Numbered from the stretch's first letter, positions 36,027-44,697 are shown. The stretch is 53,589 nt of DNA from Arthrobacter globiformis NBRC 12137 (GCF_000238915.1 NZ_BAEG01000111.1:1-53589), one strand, 5' to 3'. A program made the numbers and translations. Notes: generated from the letters alone by a model not told the origin.

Positions 36027-36440
36027 GTGGCCGTAAAGATTCGCCTTAAGCGCTTCGGTAAGATGCGCGCACCGTACTACCGCATCGTTGTCGCCGATTC
36101 ACGCACCAAGCGTGATGGCCGTGCCATCGAAGAGATCGGCAAGTACCACCCCACCGAGGAGCCCTCATACATCGAGGTCGACTCCGAGCGTGCACAGTAC
36201 TGGCTGTCCGTCGGCGCGCAGCCGTCGGAGCAGGTCGCCGCGATCCTGAAGATCACCGGTGACTGGCAGAAGTTCAAGGGTCTGCCGGGCCAGGAAGGCA
36301 CCCTGAAGACCAAGGCCGACAAGGAAGCATTCGTTGCTCCCGAGAAGGGTTCCGTGATCATCCCGGAAGCCATCACCAAGAAGGCCAAGGCATCGGAAGC
36401 CCCCGCCGAGGCTGAAGCAGAGACCACCGAGGCTGAGTAA
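36027..36440 (+). CDS. rpsP: 30S ribosomal protein S16
   Basis: The 137-residue product starts VKIRLKRFGKMRAPYYRIVV, which is diagnostic. The core S16 domain covers about the first 85 residues, followed by a charged Lys/Ala/Glu tail common in actinobacteria. I chose the GTG at 36027 because AGGAG (36011-36015) lies 11 bases upstream; the GTG at 36015 overlaps that site. A single base separates its stop from the KH-domain gene. Confidence 0.97.
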   Translation: MAVKIRLKRFGKMRAPYYRIVVADSRTKRDGRAIEEIGKYHPTEEPSYIEVDSERAQYWLSVGAQPSEQVAAILKITGDWQKFKGLPGQEGTLKTKADKEAFVAPEKGSVIIPEAITKKAKASEAPAEAEAETTEAE

Positions 36441-36441
36441 G

Positions 36442-36684
36442 TTGCTGGCAGAAGCGCTCGAACACCTCGTCCGCGGCATTGTCGACTCCCCTGAGGACGT
36501 CAAGGTCAGTGCCAAGAACAACCGCCGCGGGGATACCCTCGAGGTGCGCGTTCACCAGGAAGACCTCGGACGGGTAATCGGACGCCAGGGCCGCACCGCG
36601 CGTGCACTGCGCACGGTCGTGGCAGCGCTGGCAGAAGGCGAGCAGGTCAGGGTCGACGTCGTCGACACCGACCGCCGCCGGTAA
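36442..36684 (+). CDS. khpA: KH-domain RNA-binding protein KhpA
   Basis: The 80-residue protein is a single KH domain with the GxxG-type loop in VIGRQGRTARALRTVV. KhpA proteins bind RNA and in Gram-positives affect cell size and division genes. The start is TTG at 36442, one base after rpsP. A strong terminator follows, so rpsP-khpA is a closed unit. Confidence 0.93.
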   Translation: MLAEALEHLVRGIVDSPEDVKVSAKNNRRGDTLEVRVHQEDLGRVIGRQGRTARALRTVVAALAEGEQVRVDVVDTDRRR

Positions 36685-36708
36685 CGCGCCTGCAACACTT
36701 GCCTTAAA

Positions 36709-36747
36709 GTCCGGCCCCTCCACCAGCTAACGGTGGAGGGGCCGGAC
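36709..36747 (+). terminator. Strong terminator between khpA and rimM
   Basis: A perfect 16-bp stem, GTCCGGCCCCTCCACC (36709-36724) with its complement at 36732-36747, encloses an AGCTAAC loop. It lies 25 bases past the khpA stop and separates rpsP-khpA from rimM-trmD. Confidence 0.88.
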
Positions 36748-36813
36748 TGCTTTGGGCCCTGACACCCACAATTGTCTTAACGACGCACACACGCAGTCCA
36801 AACAGAGGAACAC

Positions 36814-37395
36814 ATGCAGCTTCAGGTGGCCCGTATCGGCAAACCCCACGGAATCCGCGGCGAGGTGACCGTCCAGGTGCTCACCGACGCGCCGGAGGAC
36901 CGGTTCGTTCCCGGCACCGAGTTTGTGGTGGAACCCGCCTCCGCCGGGCCGCTCACCGTGCGCAGTGCCCGCTGGAACAAGGACATCCTCCTGCTCGGTT
37001 TTGACGAGGTGGCCGACCGGAACCGCGCCGAGACCCTGCGCGGCGCCAAGCTGTTCATCGAAACCGAAGAACTCGACGAGGATGACGACGAGGGCTGGTA
37101 TGAGCACGAGCTCGTCGGCCTTGAGGCCCGGGTCGGCTCCCGGGCCGTAGGGAAGATCAGCGCCCTGAACACCATGCCCGTGCAGGACCTGCTCGTCGTC
37201 GAAACGCCGGACGGCAAGGAAATCCTCATCCCGTTCGTGGAACAGATCGTCCCCGAGGTGAACATCGCAGAGGGTTACGTCCTGCTCACTCCGCCGGCGG
37301 GCCTGTTCGAGATCAACGAGGAGGGCGGGGAGGACCCCGAGACCAGGGGCTCTGACTCCGCCGAGGACGAGGCTGAGCCGGAGGCCAGAGCCTAG
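36814..37395 (+). CDS. rimM: 16S rRNA processing protein RimM
   Basis: RimM binds S19 and helps mature the 30S head. The 193-residue product starts MQLQVARIGKPHGIRGEVTV, the typical N-terminal RimM barrel, and has a PRC-barrel region including DEDDDEGWYEHELVG and ILIPFVEQIVPEV. The last 20 residues are acidic. Its stop is immediately followed by the trmD ATG. Confidence 0.95.
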   Translation: MQLQVARIGKPHGIRGEVTVQVLTDAPEDRFVPGTEFVVEPASAGPLTVRSARWNKDILLLGFDEVADRNRAETLRGAKLFIETEELDEDDDEGWYEHELVGLEARVGSRAVGKISALNTMPVQDLLVVETPDGKEILIPFVEQIVPEVNIAEGYVLLTPPAGLFEINEEGGEDPETRGSDSAEDEAEPEARA

Positions 37396-38190
37396 ATGAG
37401 AATCGACGTCGTCAGTATTTTTCCCGAGTACCTGGCACCGCTGGAGCTGTCGCTTATCGGCAAGGCCCGCCAGGACGGGCTGCTGAACCTGAACGTGCAC
37501 GACCTCCGCACTTTCACCACCGACCGCCACCGCACCGTGGACGACACCCCTTACGGCGGCGGCGCCGGCATGGTGATGAAGGCCGAGCCGTGGGCCCAGG
37601 CCCTGGAGTCCGTGGCGGCTGCCCGGCCGGCCGGTGCGGCAAAGCCCGTGCTGATCGTCCCGTCCCCGGCGGGGGAGCGCTTCAACCAGGCGCTGGCCTA
37701 CGAGCTTGCCGGGGAGGAGCAACTGGTATTCGCCTGCGGGCGGTACGAAGGCATTGACGAGCGCGTCATCGAATGGGCCGAGGAACACTTCACGGTCCGC
37801 CCGGTCAGCCTCGGCGACTATGTCCTCAACGGCGGGGAAGTGGCCGTCCTGGCCATGGTGGAAGCCATCGGCCGGCTGCTCCCCGGAGTGGTGGGCAACC
37901 CCGAGTCCCTCGTGGAGGAGTCACATTCGGACGGCCTGCTCGAGTATCCCGTCTACACCAAACCGTCGGTCTGGCGCGACCGGGAAGTCCCGGCCATCCT
38001 GCTCAGCGGCAACCACGGCAAGATCGCGCAGTGGCGCCGGCACGAACAGTACCGCAGGACGGCGGAACGCCGCCCTGACCTGCTCGAGGCGTTCGACGCC
38101 GGGACGCTGCCCCGCGCGGACCGCACCGCCCTCGCGGACCTGGGGTACGACGTCGTCGACGGCCACCTCAGGCCCCGGCCCGAAGCCTGA
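37396..38190 (+). CDS. trmD: tRNA (guanine37-N1)-methyltransferase
   Basis: TrmD methylates G37 of tRNAs and prevents frameshifting. The 264-residue product starts MRIDVVSIFPEYL and has the SPOUT knot region (FACGRYEGIDERVIEW, VSLGDYVLNGGEVAVLAMVEA). It starts directly after the rimM stop, so the two are coupled. A long structured gap to rplS follows. Confidence 0.97.
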   Translation: MRIDVVSIFPEYLAPLELSLIGKARQDGLLNLNVHDLRTFTTDRHRTVDDTPYGGGAGMVMKAEPWAQALESVAAARPAGAAKPVLIVPSPAGERFNQALAYELAGEEQLVFACGRYEGIDERVIEWAEEHFTVRPVSLGDYVLNGGEVAVLAMVEAIGRLLPGVVGNPESLVEESHSDGLLEYPVYTKPSVWRDREVPAILLSGNHGKIAQWRRHEQYRRTAERRPDLLEAFDAGTLPRADRTALADLGYDVVDGHLRPRPEA

Positions 38191-38289
38191 GCCGTTCCAG
38201 AATTAACCAATTCGTGCCATATGTGGCAAAATTAGTCCTTGTGTCTGCTGGGTCCGCGCCTGCCACAGGGGGAGCGTAACCAACAGCAA

Positions 38290-38373
38290 GGCACCCCGGT
38301 GCCGCCAAAGGGTGGCGGGACCGGACCTCAACACTTCGGCAGCGATTCCCGGAAGCATCCGGGCTTGGCTGCC
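38290..38373 (+). ncRNA. Structured leader of rplS (candidate autoregulatory RNA)
   Basis: Three stems can be drawn in the 228-base trmD-rplS gap. They are GGCACC with GGTGCC (38290-38303), CCGCC with GGCGG (38302-38318), and a two-part hairpin. The last pairs GGCAGC (38338-38343) with GCTGCC (38368-38373) and encloses CCCGG-AAGCAT-CCGGG. The first two stems share two bases and exclude each other. It lies 45 bases before the rplS start. Ribosomal protein leaders are often autoregulatory, but no known family is assigned. Confidence 0.45.
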
Positions 38374-38418
38374 GTGACCCAAAGTGGATGACCTGTGGCG
38401 TTCACCAGGAGTGGATCA

Positions 38419-38778
38419 ATGCATATCCTCGATTCCGTAGATGCAGCCTCGCTGCGCACCGATGTTCCCGAGTTCCGCGCGGGTGACACCCTCAAGGTTC
38501 ACGTGAACATCATCGAAGGCAAGAACTCCCGTGTCCAGGTATTCCAGGGCTTCGTCCTGGGCCGCCAGGGTGACGGCATCCGCGAAACCTTCACCGTCCG
38601 CAAGGTTTCCTTCGGCGTCGGCGTTGAGCGTACCTTCCCGGTGCACTCCCCGATCATCGAAAAGATCGAGCTCGTCACCAAGGGTGACGTGCGCCGCGCC
38701 AAGCTTTACTACATGCGTGCACTGCGCGGCAAGGCTGCGAAGATCAAGGAAAAGCGCGACTTCAGCACCGCCAAGTAA
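38419..38778 (+). CDS. rplS: 50S ribosomal protein L19
   Basis: The 119-residue product has the L19 core FRAGDTLKVHVNIIEGKNSR and the conserved GDVRRAKLYYMRALRGKAAK end. I chose the ATG at 38419 (MHILDSVDAASLR): AGGAG lies seven bases upstream (38407-38411). The upstream in-frame GTG at 38395 is rejected. The downstream transcript end is discussed under the hairpin at 38872-38907. Confidence 0.97.
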   Translation: MHILDSVDAASLRTDVPEFRAGDTLKVHVNIIEGKNSRVQVFQGFVLGRQGDGIRETFTVRKVSFGVGVERTFPVHSPIIEKIELVTKGDVRRAKLYYMRALRGKAAKIKEKRDFSTAK

Positions 38779-38861
38779 GTCCTTACCGACTTTCACGGCG
38801 GGTCCCAACCCGTGTCCGGCAACGCCGGAGCCATCCGCAACAGCGCCACAGGATACGGATT

Positions 38862-39542
38862 ATGGACCAGACAAAACGCCAGCCAGGGAGACCGGGCTGG
38901 CGTTTTGCGTTGCTGGCCGTACTGGCTGCCGTCCTGGTCAGCGGGCTGATCCGCTCGCTGTGGCTGGACGTCTATTACATTCCGTCCGCCTCGATGGAGC
39001 CGCTGTTCGGCACGGGCGACAGGATCCTGGTGTCCCGCACCGCTTTCCAGTCCGAACCGATCCGCCGCGGTGACGTCGTCGTGTTCGACGGCCGGGGTTC
39101 GTTCGCCCCGCTGAACAGCGGGGAAGGTCGGCTGCAGGAAGCGGCGGCCGCGGCAGGCCACTGGCTGGGAGTGACCGGCAGTGATACTACATATGTAAAG
39201 CGGGTTATCGGGCTTCCCGGCGACCACGTCGTCTGTTGCGACGCCGGCCAACGCCTCACAGTCAACGGTCAGCCGCTCGTGGAACCCTACCTGTATGCCG
39301 GTGATGCTGCGAGCACCCAGAAGTTCGACGTGACAGTGCCAGAGGGGCGGCTGTGGCTGCTCGGGGACCACCGCTCGGTCTCGGCCGACTCCCGCAGCCT
39401 GCTGGGGGCCCCGGGCGGCGGCATGGTGCGTGCGGACAGGGTGATCGGAAGCCCGGTACAGATTCTCTGGCCGCTTGATAGATTTGCGTCAGTGGCGCGG
39501 CTGCCATTGGCGGCAACTTCAACAACAAAGGACGGACAATAG
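38862..39542 (+). CDS. lepB: Signal peptidase I, first copy
   Basis: Signal peptidase I cleaves secretory leader peptides at the outer face of the membrane. The 226-residue product has an N-terminal membrane segment (residues 14-30), the catalytic Ser44 in IPSASMEP, and Lys113 in YVKRVIGLPGDHV. The SGDxR-like end is WLLGDHRSVSADSR. The second lepB begins at the very next base. The first 16 codons contain a terminator-like hairpin (38872-38907). If it works as such, the functional start may be a little downstream, although the ATG reading is otherwise plausible. Confidence 0.9.
   Translation: MDQTKRQPGRPGWRFALLAVLAAVLVSGLIRSLWLDVYYIPSASMEPLFGTGDRILVSRTAFQSEPIRRGDVVVFDGRGSFAPLNSGEGRLQEAAAAAGHWLGVTGSDTTYVKRVIGLPGDHVVCCDAGQRLTVNGQPLVEPYLYAGDAASTQKFDVTVPEGRLWLLGDHRSVSADSRSLLGAPGGGMVRADRVIGSPVQILWPLDRFASVARLPLAATSTTKDGQ
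38872..38907 (+). terminator. Terminator-like hairpin inside the lepB start
   Basis: CAAAACGCCAGCC (38872-38884) pairs perfectly with GGCTGGCGTTTTG (38895-38907) across a ten-base loop, and the right arm ends in TTTT. It has the form of an intrinsic terminator for rplS, yet it lies within codons 4-16 of the first lepB. Confidence 0.6.
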
Positions 39543-40373
39543 ATGCCGGAAATCGATCCCGGGAGCTCCGAACCGCGGCAGGCTGCTGCGAGGCCGGGAC
39601 GGCATGCCGCCCAGGAGCCCGTTTCGGAGGTGTCCGCCTCCGGCGGAACCGGACCCGGGTCACCTGCTCCCGCCGGCCCGCGCCGTCAGGAAAAAGCCCG
39701 TGCCCGCAATCCTTTCCTGCTGTGGCTGAAGGAGATCGCCACGGTGGTGGTGATCGCCGTCGTGCTGTCCTTCCTCATCAAAACCTTCCTGTTCCGGGCT
39801 TTCTATATTCCGTCCGAGTCGATGGTGAACACGCTGGACATCAACGACCGCATCTTCGTGAACCTCCTTGTGCCGGAGCCGTTCGCCCTGGAGCGCGGCG
39901 ACGTGGTGGTCTTCAAGGACACCAAGGGCTGGCTGCCGCCCACCCCGCAAAAGGCCGACGGCCCGTTCAGCGTTGTGGAGGACGGGCTGACCTTCGTAGG
40001 CCTGCTGCCGGACAACTCCGAGCAGCACTTGGTCAAGCGTGTCATTGGGCTCCCCGGGGACCACGTCATCTGCTGTGACGCCGGCGGCAAGATTACCGTC
40101 AACGGTGCGGCGCTGGACGAGACATACGTCAATCCGGCCGAAGTTCCGGCAGTGCGAACCTTCGACGTCGTCGTGCCGCAGGGCAAAGTCTGGGTGATGG
40201 GTGACAACCGCAACCACTCGGCGGACTCCCGTGCCCACACCGACACGAACGGAGGCTTCGTGGACATCGCCGACATCGAAGGCAAGGCGGCGGTCATCGC
40301 CTGGCCGATGAACCGCTGGGCGGGCCTGGACAATTACCCGGATGTCTTCAAGAATGTGCCGTCGGCAGGTTAG
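39543..40373 (+). CDS. lepB: Signal peptidase I, second copy
   Basis: The 276-residue product starts directly after the first lepB. It has a roughly 50-residue Pro/Gly/Arg-rich cytoplasmic tail, a membrane segment at about residues 63-80, catalytic Ser93 in IPSESMVN, Lys165 in HLVKRVIGLPGDHV, and VMGDNRNHSADSR near the end. The two copies share the same catalytic layout but differ in N terminus and insertions, which suggests an old duplication with divided substrates. rnhB follows after two bases. Confidence 0.95.
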   Translation: MPEIDPGSSEPRQAAARPGRHAAQEPVSEVSASGGTGPGSPAPAGPRRQEKARARNPFLLWLKEIATVVVIAVVLSFLIKTFLFRAFYIPSESMVNTLDINDRIFVNLLVPEPFALERGDVVVFKDTKGWLPPTPQKADGPFSVVEDGLTFVGLLPDNSEQHLVKRVIGLPGDHVICCDAGGKITVNGAALDETYVNPAEVPAVRTFDVVVPQGKVWVMGDNRNHSADSRAHTDTNGGFVDIADIEGKAAVIAWPMNRWAGLDNYPDVFKNVPSAG

Positions 40374-40375
40374 CC

Positions 40376-41047
40376 ATGTCCGTTGCACCCACCCTTGACT
40401 ACGAGAAGCGCTTCCTTCCCCGCGGGGCGCGGTTTCTGGCCGGCGTCGACGAGGTAGGCCGCGGTGCCCTCGCGGGGCCGGTGAGCGTGGGAATCGCCGT
40501 CGTGGACCTGCAGAACATGCAGCTGCTCGCAGATGTCCGGGACAGCAAGCTGCTCAAGGCAGCAGACCGGGAACGGCTTGACCCGCTGGTGCGGGCCTGG
40601 AGCGTCGCCTCCGCCGTGGGACATGCCAGTGCGCGCGAAATCGATGAACTCGGCATCATGGGTGCCCTCCGCGCCGCCGGAAACAGGGCCTGGTTCGAGA
40701 TCCTCGGTGCCGGCATCACGCCCGACGTCGTCCTGCTGGACGGGAGCCACAACTGGCTCTCACCCGCCGTCCAGCCTTCCCTGTTTGACGAGGTCATCGC
40801 CGACCCGGGCTGTGACGCGCCCGTCCACACCCTGGTCAAGGCCGACATGCAGTGCCTCAGCGTCGCCGCCGCCAGTGTCCTGGCCAAGGTCGAGCGTGAC
40901 CAGCACATGCAGCAGCTCCACCTCGAGTACCCGGACTTCGGCTGGGACGTCAACAAGGGCTACGGCACGGCATTGCACCGGGAAGCGATCCGCACCCGCG
41001 GCCCGAGCCCCTACCACCGGGTCAGCTGGAACCTGCTGACGGAATAG
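40376..41047 (+). CDS. rnhB: Ribonuclease HII
   Basis: RNase HII removes ribonucleotides from DNA. The 223-residue product has the signature GVDEVGRGALAGPV with catalytic Asp25 and Glu26, and further acidic residues in LDGSHN and VKADMQCLSVAAASVLAK. It lies two bases after the second lepB, so it is co-transcribed. Confidence 0.95.
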   Translation: MSVAPTLDYEKRFLPRGARFLAGVDEVGRGALAGPVSVGIAVVDLQNMQLLADVRDSKLLKAADRERLDPLVRAWSVASAVGHASAREIDELGIMGALRAAGNRAWFEILGAGITPDVVLLDGSHNWLSPAVQPSLFDEVIADPGCDAPVHTLVKADMQCLSVAAASVLAKVERDQHMQQLHLEYPDFGWDVNKGYGTALHREAIRTRGPSPYHRVSWNLLTE

Positions 41048-41101
41048 TGCGCTGCGTCGTGCGGTGCGCTGGTTCCCGCCCGCATGGTGCAAGATGGAAC
41101 C

Positions 41102-41428
41102 ATGAGTGCCGAAGACCTTGAGAACTATGAAACCGATATGGAGCTCCAGCTCTACCGGGAGTACCGCGACGTCGTGGGTCTGTTCAGCTACGTGGTCGAG
41201 ACCGAGCGGCGCTTCTACCTCGCCAACCACGTGGACCTCCAGGCGCGCAGCGCCGATGGTGAGGTCTACTTCGATCTCACGCTCCAGGATGCCTGGGTCT
41301 GGGACGTCTACCGTTCGGCGCGGTTCGTGAAGAGCGTCCGGGTCATCACGTTCAAGGACGTCAACGTCGAGGAACTGCCCCGCAACGAGGAGCTCGCGCT
41401 GCCCAAGGACGTCGACCTCGGCAACTGA
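41102..41428 (+). CDS. DUF2469 family protein
   Basis: The 108-residue acidic protein (MSAEDLENYETDMELQLYRE) is an actinobacteria-specific family regularly found between rnhB and yraN, as here. It contains YREYRDVVGLFSYVVETERRF in its middle and a C-terminal DVNVEELP motif. Function is unknown to me. It has no signal peptide or membrane segment. Confidence 0.9.
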   Translation: MSAEDLENYETDMELQLYREYRDVVGLFSYVVETERRFYLANHVDLQARSADGEVYFDLTLQDAWVWDVYRSARFVKSVRVITFKDVNVEELPRNEELALPKDVDLGN

Positions 41429-41596
41429 GGTAATTGCTTTTCGGCGTTTCTCCAGCGCCTTCCCCGGGGCGTCACTGTTCCTCCACAGCCGCTGTTTGCG
41501 GGCTCCTTTCCCTGTGACCCACGGGTTTTCCCACATAGCGTGACCGTGCCCTGTTCCGGGTGAGTCCGCCGCCGCAGTCTTGTTGCGGAGGTGGAC

Positions 41597-41953
41597 ATGA
41601 AAGCCAAGGACTTGCTGGGCCGCCGCGGGGAAGAGCTCGCGGCGGAATACCTGGAATCGCTGGGGATGCTGATCGTGGAGCGCAACTGGCGCTGCCCGGA
41701 CGGCGAAATCGACATCGTCGCCCTGGACGGTGATTCCCTCGTCATTGCCGAGGTGAAGACGCGGCGTTCGCTCGCCTACGGTCACCCGTTCGAGGCGGTG
41801 GGCGCAGACAAGCTCGCCCGGCTGCACCGCCTGGGTTCGGCCTGGTGCCGGGACCACGGACTGCACTTACCCCTGCGCCGTGTGGACGTCATCGCCGTGC
41901 TGGACGACGGCGTTCGCAAACCCACCGTTGAGCACCTCAAGGAGGTGCTGTGA
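41597..41953 (+). CDS. yraN: YraN (UPF0102) putative nuclease-fold protein
   Basis: The 118-residue protein has the restriction-endonuclease-like core: GRRGEELAAEYLESLG, then DGEIDIVALDGDSLVIAEVKTR, matching the E...D...ExK pattern. I chose ATG 41597 because GGAGG lies just upstream (41587-41591). Its TGA overlaps the comM ATG by one base. yraN-comM-dprA is a conserved DNA-uptake-associated cluster. Confidence 0.92.
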   Translation: MKAKDLLGRRGEELAAEYLESLGMLIVERNWRCPDGEIDIVALDGDSLVIAEVKTRRSLAYGHPFEAVGADKLARLHRLGSAWCRDHGLHLPLRRVDVIAVLDDGVRKPTVEHLKEVL

Positions 41954-43497
41954 TGGCGCTGGGACGAGCCTATTCAGTGGCCCTCGTCGGCCTCAACGGC
42001 TACATCGTGGAGGTCGAGGCCGACATCGGCCAGACGCTGCCCGCCTTTGTGCTTCTCGGCCTCCCGGACGCGTCCCTTAACGAAGCCAGGGACCGCATCC
42101 GCTCGGCGGCGCAGAACTCCGGTATTCCGCTGAGCAGGCGGAAGATCACCGCCAACCTCATTCCCGCGTCCCTGCCCAAGCGCGGTTCCGGCTTCGACCT
42201 TGCCATCGCAATGTCGGTGCTGCGGGCTGCGGAGGACATCAGGCCCACCGGCCGCACGGTCTTCATCGCCGAGCTGGGGCTGGACGGACGCCTCCGGCCT
42301 GTCCGCGGCATACTTCCGGCCGTGATGTCCGCGGTGCAGGCAGGGTTCCAGGACATCGTGGTTGCCCAGGCGAATGCCGCAGAGGCCGAACTCGTCCCCG
42401 GTGCCAGGGTCCGCGGCTACCAGACCCTGGCACGGCTGGTGTTCGATTTTGGCGCTGACCCGCAGGAACTTGTCCTTGACTTCGCACCCGAGGACGAACC
42501 CGCCGGGAATGAACCTGTCTCCGTGGACGCGTCCGTCCCGGACATGTGCGACGTGTCAGGCCAGGCAGAGGCACGCCGCGCCCTTGAGGTAGCGGCCGCT
42601 GGTGCCCACCACCTGCTGCTGACCGGCCCGCCCGGCGCCGGCAAGACCATGCTGGCCGAGCGGCTTCCCGGCCTTCTGCCCGATCTGCGGGACACCGAGG
42701 CGATGGAGGTGACGGCCATCCATTCCCTGTGCCAGCTTCCCGCATCCGGCGTGCAGCTGGTCCGGCGGCCGCCCTTTGAGAATCCCCACCACACCGCCAC
42801 GGCCGCCGCGATCATCGGAGGCGGGTCGGGGTTGCCGCGTCCCGGTGCCGCATCGCGGGCGCATCGCGGAATCCTGTTCCTTGACGAGGCGCCCGAATAC
42901 GAACGCAGGGTCCTGGATGCACTCAGGCAGCCTCTTGAGAGTGGCGAGCTGGTCATCCACCGGTCCGCCGGTGCAGCGGCCTACCCCGCGCGGTTCCAGT
43001 TGGTGCTGGCAGCCAATCCGTGTCCGTGCGGCAAGGCCTCGGGGAAGGGCATTGAATGCACCTGCACCCCCTTCATGCGCCGCCGCTACATGTCGCGCAT
43101 GTCCGGGCCGCTCCTGGACCGTGTGGACATCCAGCTGCAGGTGGACCGCGTGTCACTGGCGGACTTTGGCCAGTCCGGGGGAGCGGAGGACAGCGCAACA
43201 GTCGGTGCCCGCGTCCTGGCTGCCCGGGCCCGCCAGCTGCAGCGGCTGCAGCCCTGGGGCATGGAAACGAATTCCCAGGTGCCCGGGCGCATCCTGCGCA
43301 GCGAGCTGAAACTGGCGGCCGCCACCACCCGGATCCTGGACCATGCACTGGAACGGGGCGTGCTCACAGCCAGGGGCTATGACCGCGTCCTCCGCCTCGC
43401 CTGGACTCTGGCCGACCTTGGTGGCCGGGAGCAGCCGGACGGGAACGACATCGGACAGGCCCTGAGCCTCCGCCAGACCGCCTCGGCTGCAGCGTGA
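41953..43497 (+). CDS. comM: ComM/YifB Mg-chelatase-like AAA ATPase
   Basis: ComM is a hexameric helicase that helps integrate incoming DNA by branch migration. The 514-residue product has an N-terminal Lon-like domain, Walker A GPPGAGKTM at about residues 225-233, Walker B GILFLDEAPEY, and the C-terminal family segment PCPCGKASGKGIECTC. I start at ATG 41953, seven bases after AGGAGG and overlapping the yraN stop. dprA follows with an overlapping GTG or an ATG 11 bases later. Confidence 0.95.
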   Translation: MALGRAYSVALVGLNGYIVEVEADIGQTLPAFVLLGLPDASLNEARDRIRSAAQNSGIPLSRRKITANLIPASLPKRGSGFDLAIAMSVLRAAEDIRPTGRTVFIAELGLDGRLRPVRGILPAVMSAVQAGFQDIVVAQANAAEAELVPGARVRGYQTLARLVFDFGADPQELVLDFAPEDEPAGNEPVSVDASVPDMCDVSGQAEARRALEVAAAGAHHLLLTGPPGAGKTMLAERLPGLLPDLRDTEAMEVTAIHSLCQLPASGVQLVRRPPFENPHHTATAAAIIGGGSGLPRPGAASRAHRGILFLDEAPEYERRVLDALRQPLESGELVIHRSAGAAAYPARFQLVLAANPCPCGKASGKGIECTCTPFMRRRYMSRMSGPLLDRVDIQLQVDRVSLADFGQSGGAEDSATVGARVLAARARQLQRLQPWGMETNSQVPGRILRSELKLAAATTRILDHALERGVLTARGYDRVLRLAWTLADLGGREQPDGNDIGQALSLRQTASAAA

Positions 43498-43508
43498 AAG
43501 GAACCCGC

Positions 43509-44693
43509 ATGCACAACGAGAGAATTGCCCGCGCCGCCCTGTCGAGGCTGATGGAACCACAGGACGTCGCGGGCCTGGCCCTGGTGCACGTTGCCGGGGC
43601 TGAAGACGCCCTGAGGATAGCCACCGGCCAGGTCAGCTACGGGCCGGGGCTGGAACAGGACATCACCGGGCTGCTGGCAGATCACAGCTCGGTGAATTCC
43701 TGGGCCGGCCTCGGTGCCGCGCTGAAGCGCTGGGCACCGAGAATCCCCGACCTTGCCCCAGAGCGCGACCTGGCCACGATGCATCGCCTGGGCGGCCGCG
43801 TTCTCGTCCCCACGGACGGGCTGTGGCCGCGGCAACTGGACGACCTTGGCCTGCACCAGCCGATCTGCCTTTGGTGGCGGGGCCTTGAACTCGAACTTCC
43901 CCCGGCGGCCAGGGCGGTGGCCCTGGTGGGCTCGCGGGACAGCACCAGCTATGGCGCGTCAGTCACCGGGGACCTTGCCTACTCGCTTGCCCAGCGGGGA
44001 TTCACAGTGGTGTCAGGCGGCGCGTACGGGATTGATGCCCACGCGCACCGGGCAGCCCTGGCAGGGGGCTCCGGGGCCATGCCGACCATCGCCGTCATGG
44101 CGGGCGGCGTGGACCGCTTCTATCCGTCCGGGAACGAGGACCTCTTGCGCGCCGTAGCCAACCAGGGTGCCGTGCTTGCCGAGGTTCCGCCCGGATCTGC
44201 CCCCACCCGGTACCGGTTCCTTCAACGGAACCGGCTGATCGCTGCCCTCGCCTCCGTCACGGTGGTGGTGGAGGCCCGGTGGCGGTCCGGAGCCCTGAAT
44301 ACCGCCCATCACGCGGAAACCCTGGGCCGTGCGGTCGGAGCCGTTCCCGGTTCGGTGCACAGCGCCAACTCGGCCGGCTGCCACCGGCTCCTGCGCGACG
44401 GCGGTGCTGTCTGCGTCACTGATGCGGGGGAGATCGCCGAGCTGGCGTCGCCCTGCGGCCAGTCGCTGGCCGACGAAAAGAGCGGACGGCCCGCTGACCA
44501 TGACGGCCTGACCCTTGAGGACCTGATCCTGCTGGACGCCCTTCCCTTGCGGTCCGCCAGTTCCGTCGAAAAACTCTGCACCGTTGCCGGCCTGGGCGCC
44601 GACTCGGTGCGCGCAGGGCTTGGCAGGCTGGCCCTGCTGGGACTGGCAGCATCCGAAAAGGGAGGCTGGAAGCGCACCAGGCAATCAACATAG
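43509..44693 (+). CDS. dprA: DNA processing protein DprA
   Basis: DprA loads RecA onto incoming single-stranded DNA. The 394-residue product has a Rossmann-like DprA core (VALVGSRDSTSYGASVTGDLAY, VSGGAYGIDAHAHRAAL, VMAGGVDRFYPSGNEDL) and a C-terminal winged-helix-like tail. I chose ATG 43509 over GTG 43494 because AAAGGA lies six bases before it. It follows comM closely. Together they suggest that DNA-uptake processing is retained, though no uptake machinery is in this window. Confidence 0.95.
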   Translation: MHNERIARAALSRLMEPQDVAGLALVHVAGAEDALRIATGQVSYGPGLEQDITGLLADHSSVNSWAGLGAALKRWAPRIPDLAPERDLATMHRLGGRVLVPTDGLWPRQLDDLGLHQPICLWWRGLELELPPAARAVALVGSRDSTSYGASVTGDLAYSLAQRGFTVVSGGAYGIDAHAHRAALAGGSGAMPTIAVMAGGVDRFYPSGNEDLLRAVANQGAVLAEVPPGSAPTRYRFLQRNRLIAALASVTVVVEARWRSGALNTAHHAETLGRAVGAVPGSVHSANSAGCHRLLRDGGAVCVTDAGEIAELASPCGQSLADEKSGRPADHDGLTLEDLILLDALPLRSASSVEKLCTVAGLGADSVRAGLGRLALLGLAASEKGGWKRTRQST

Positions 44694-44697
44694 AGCT

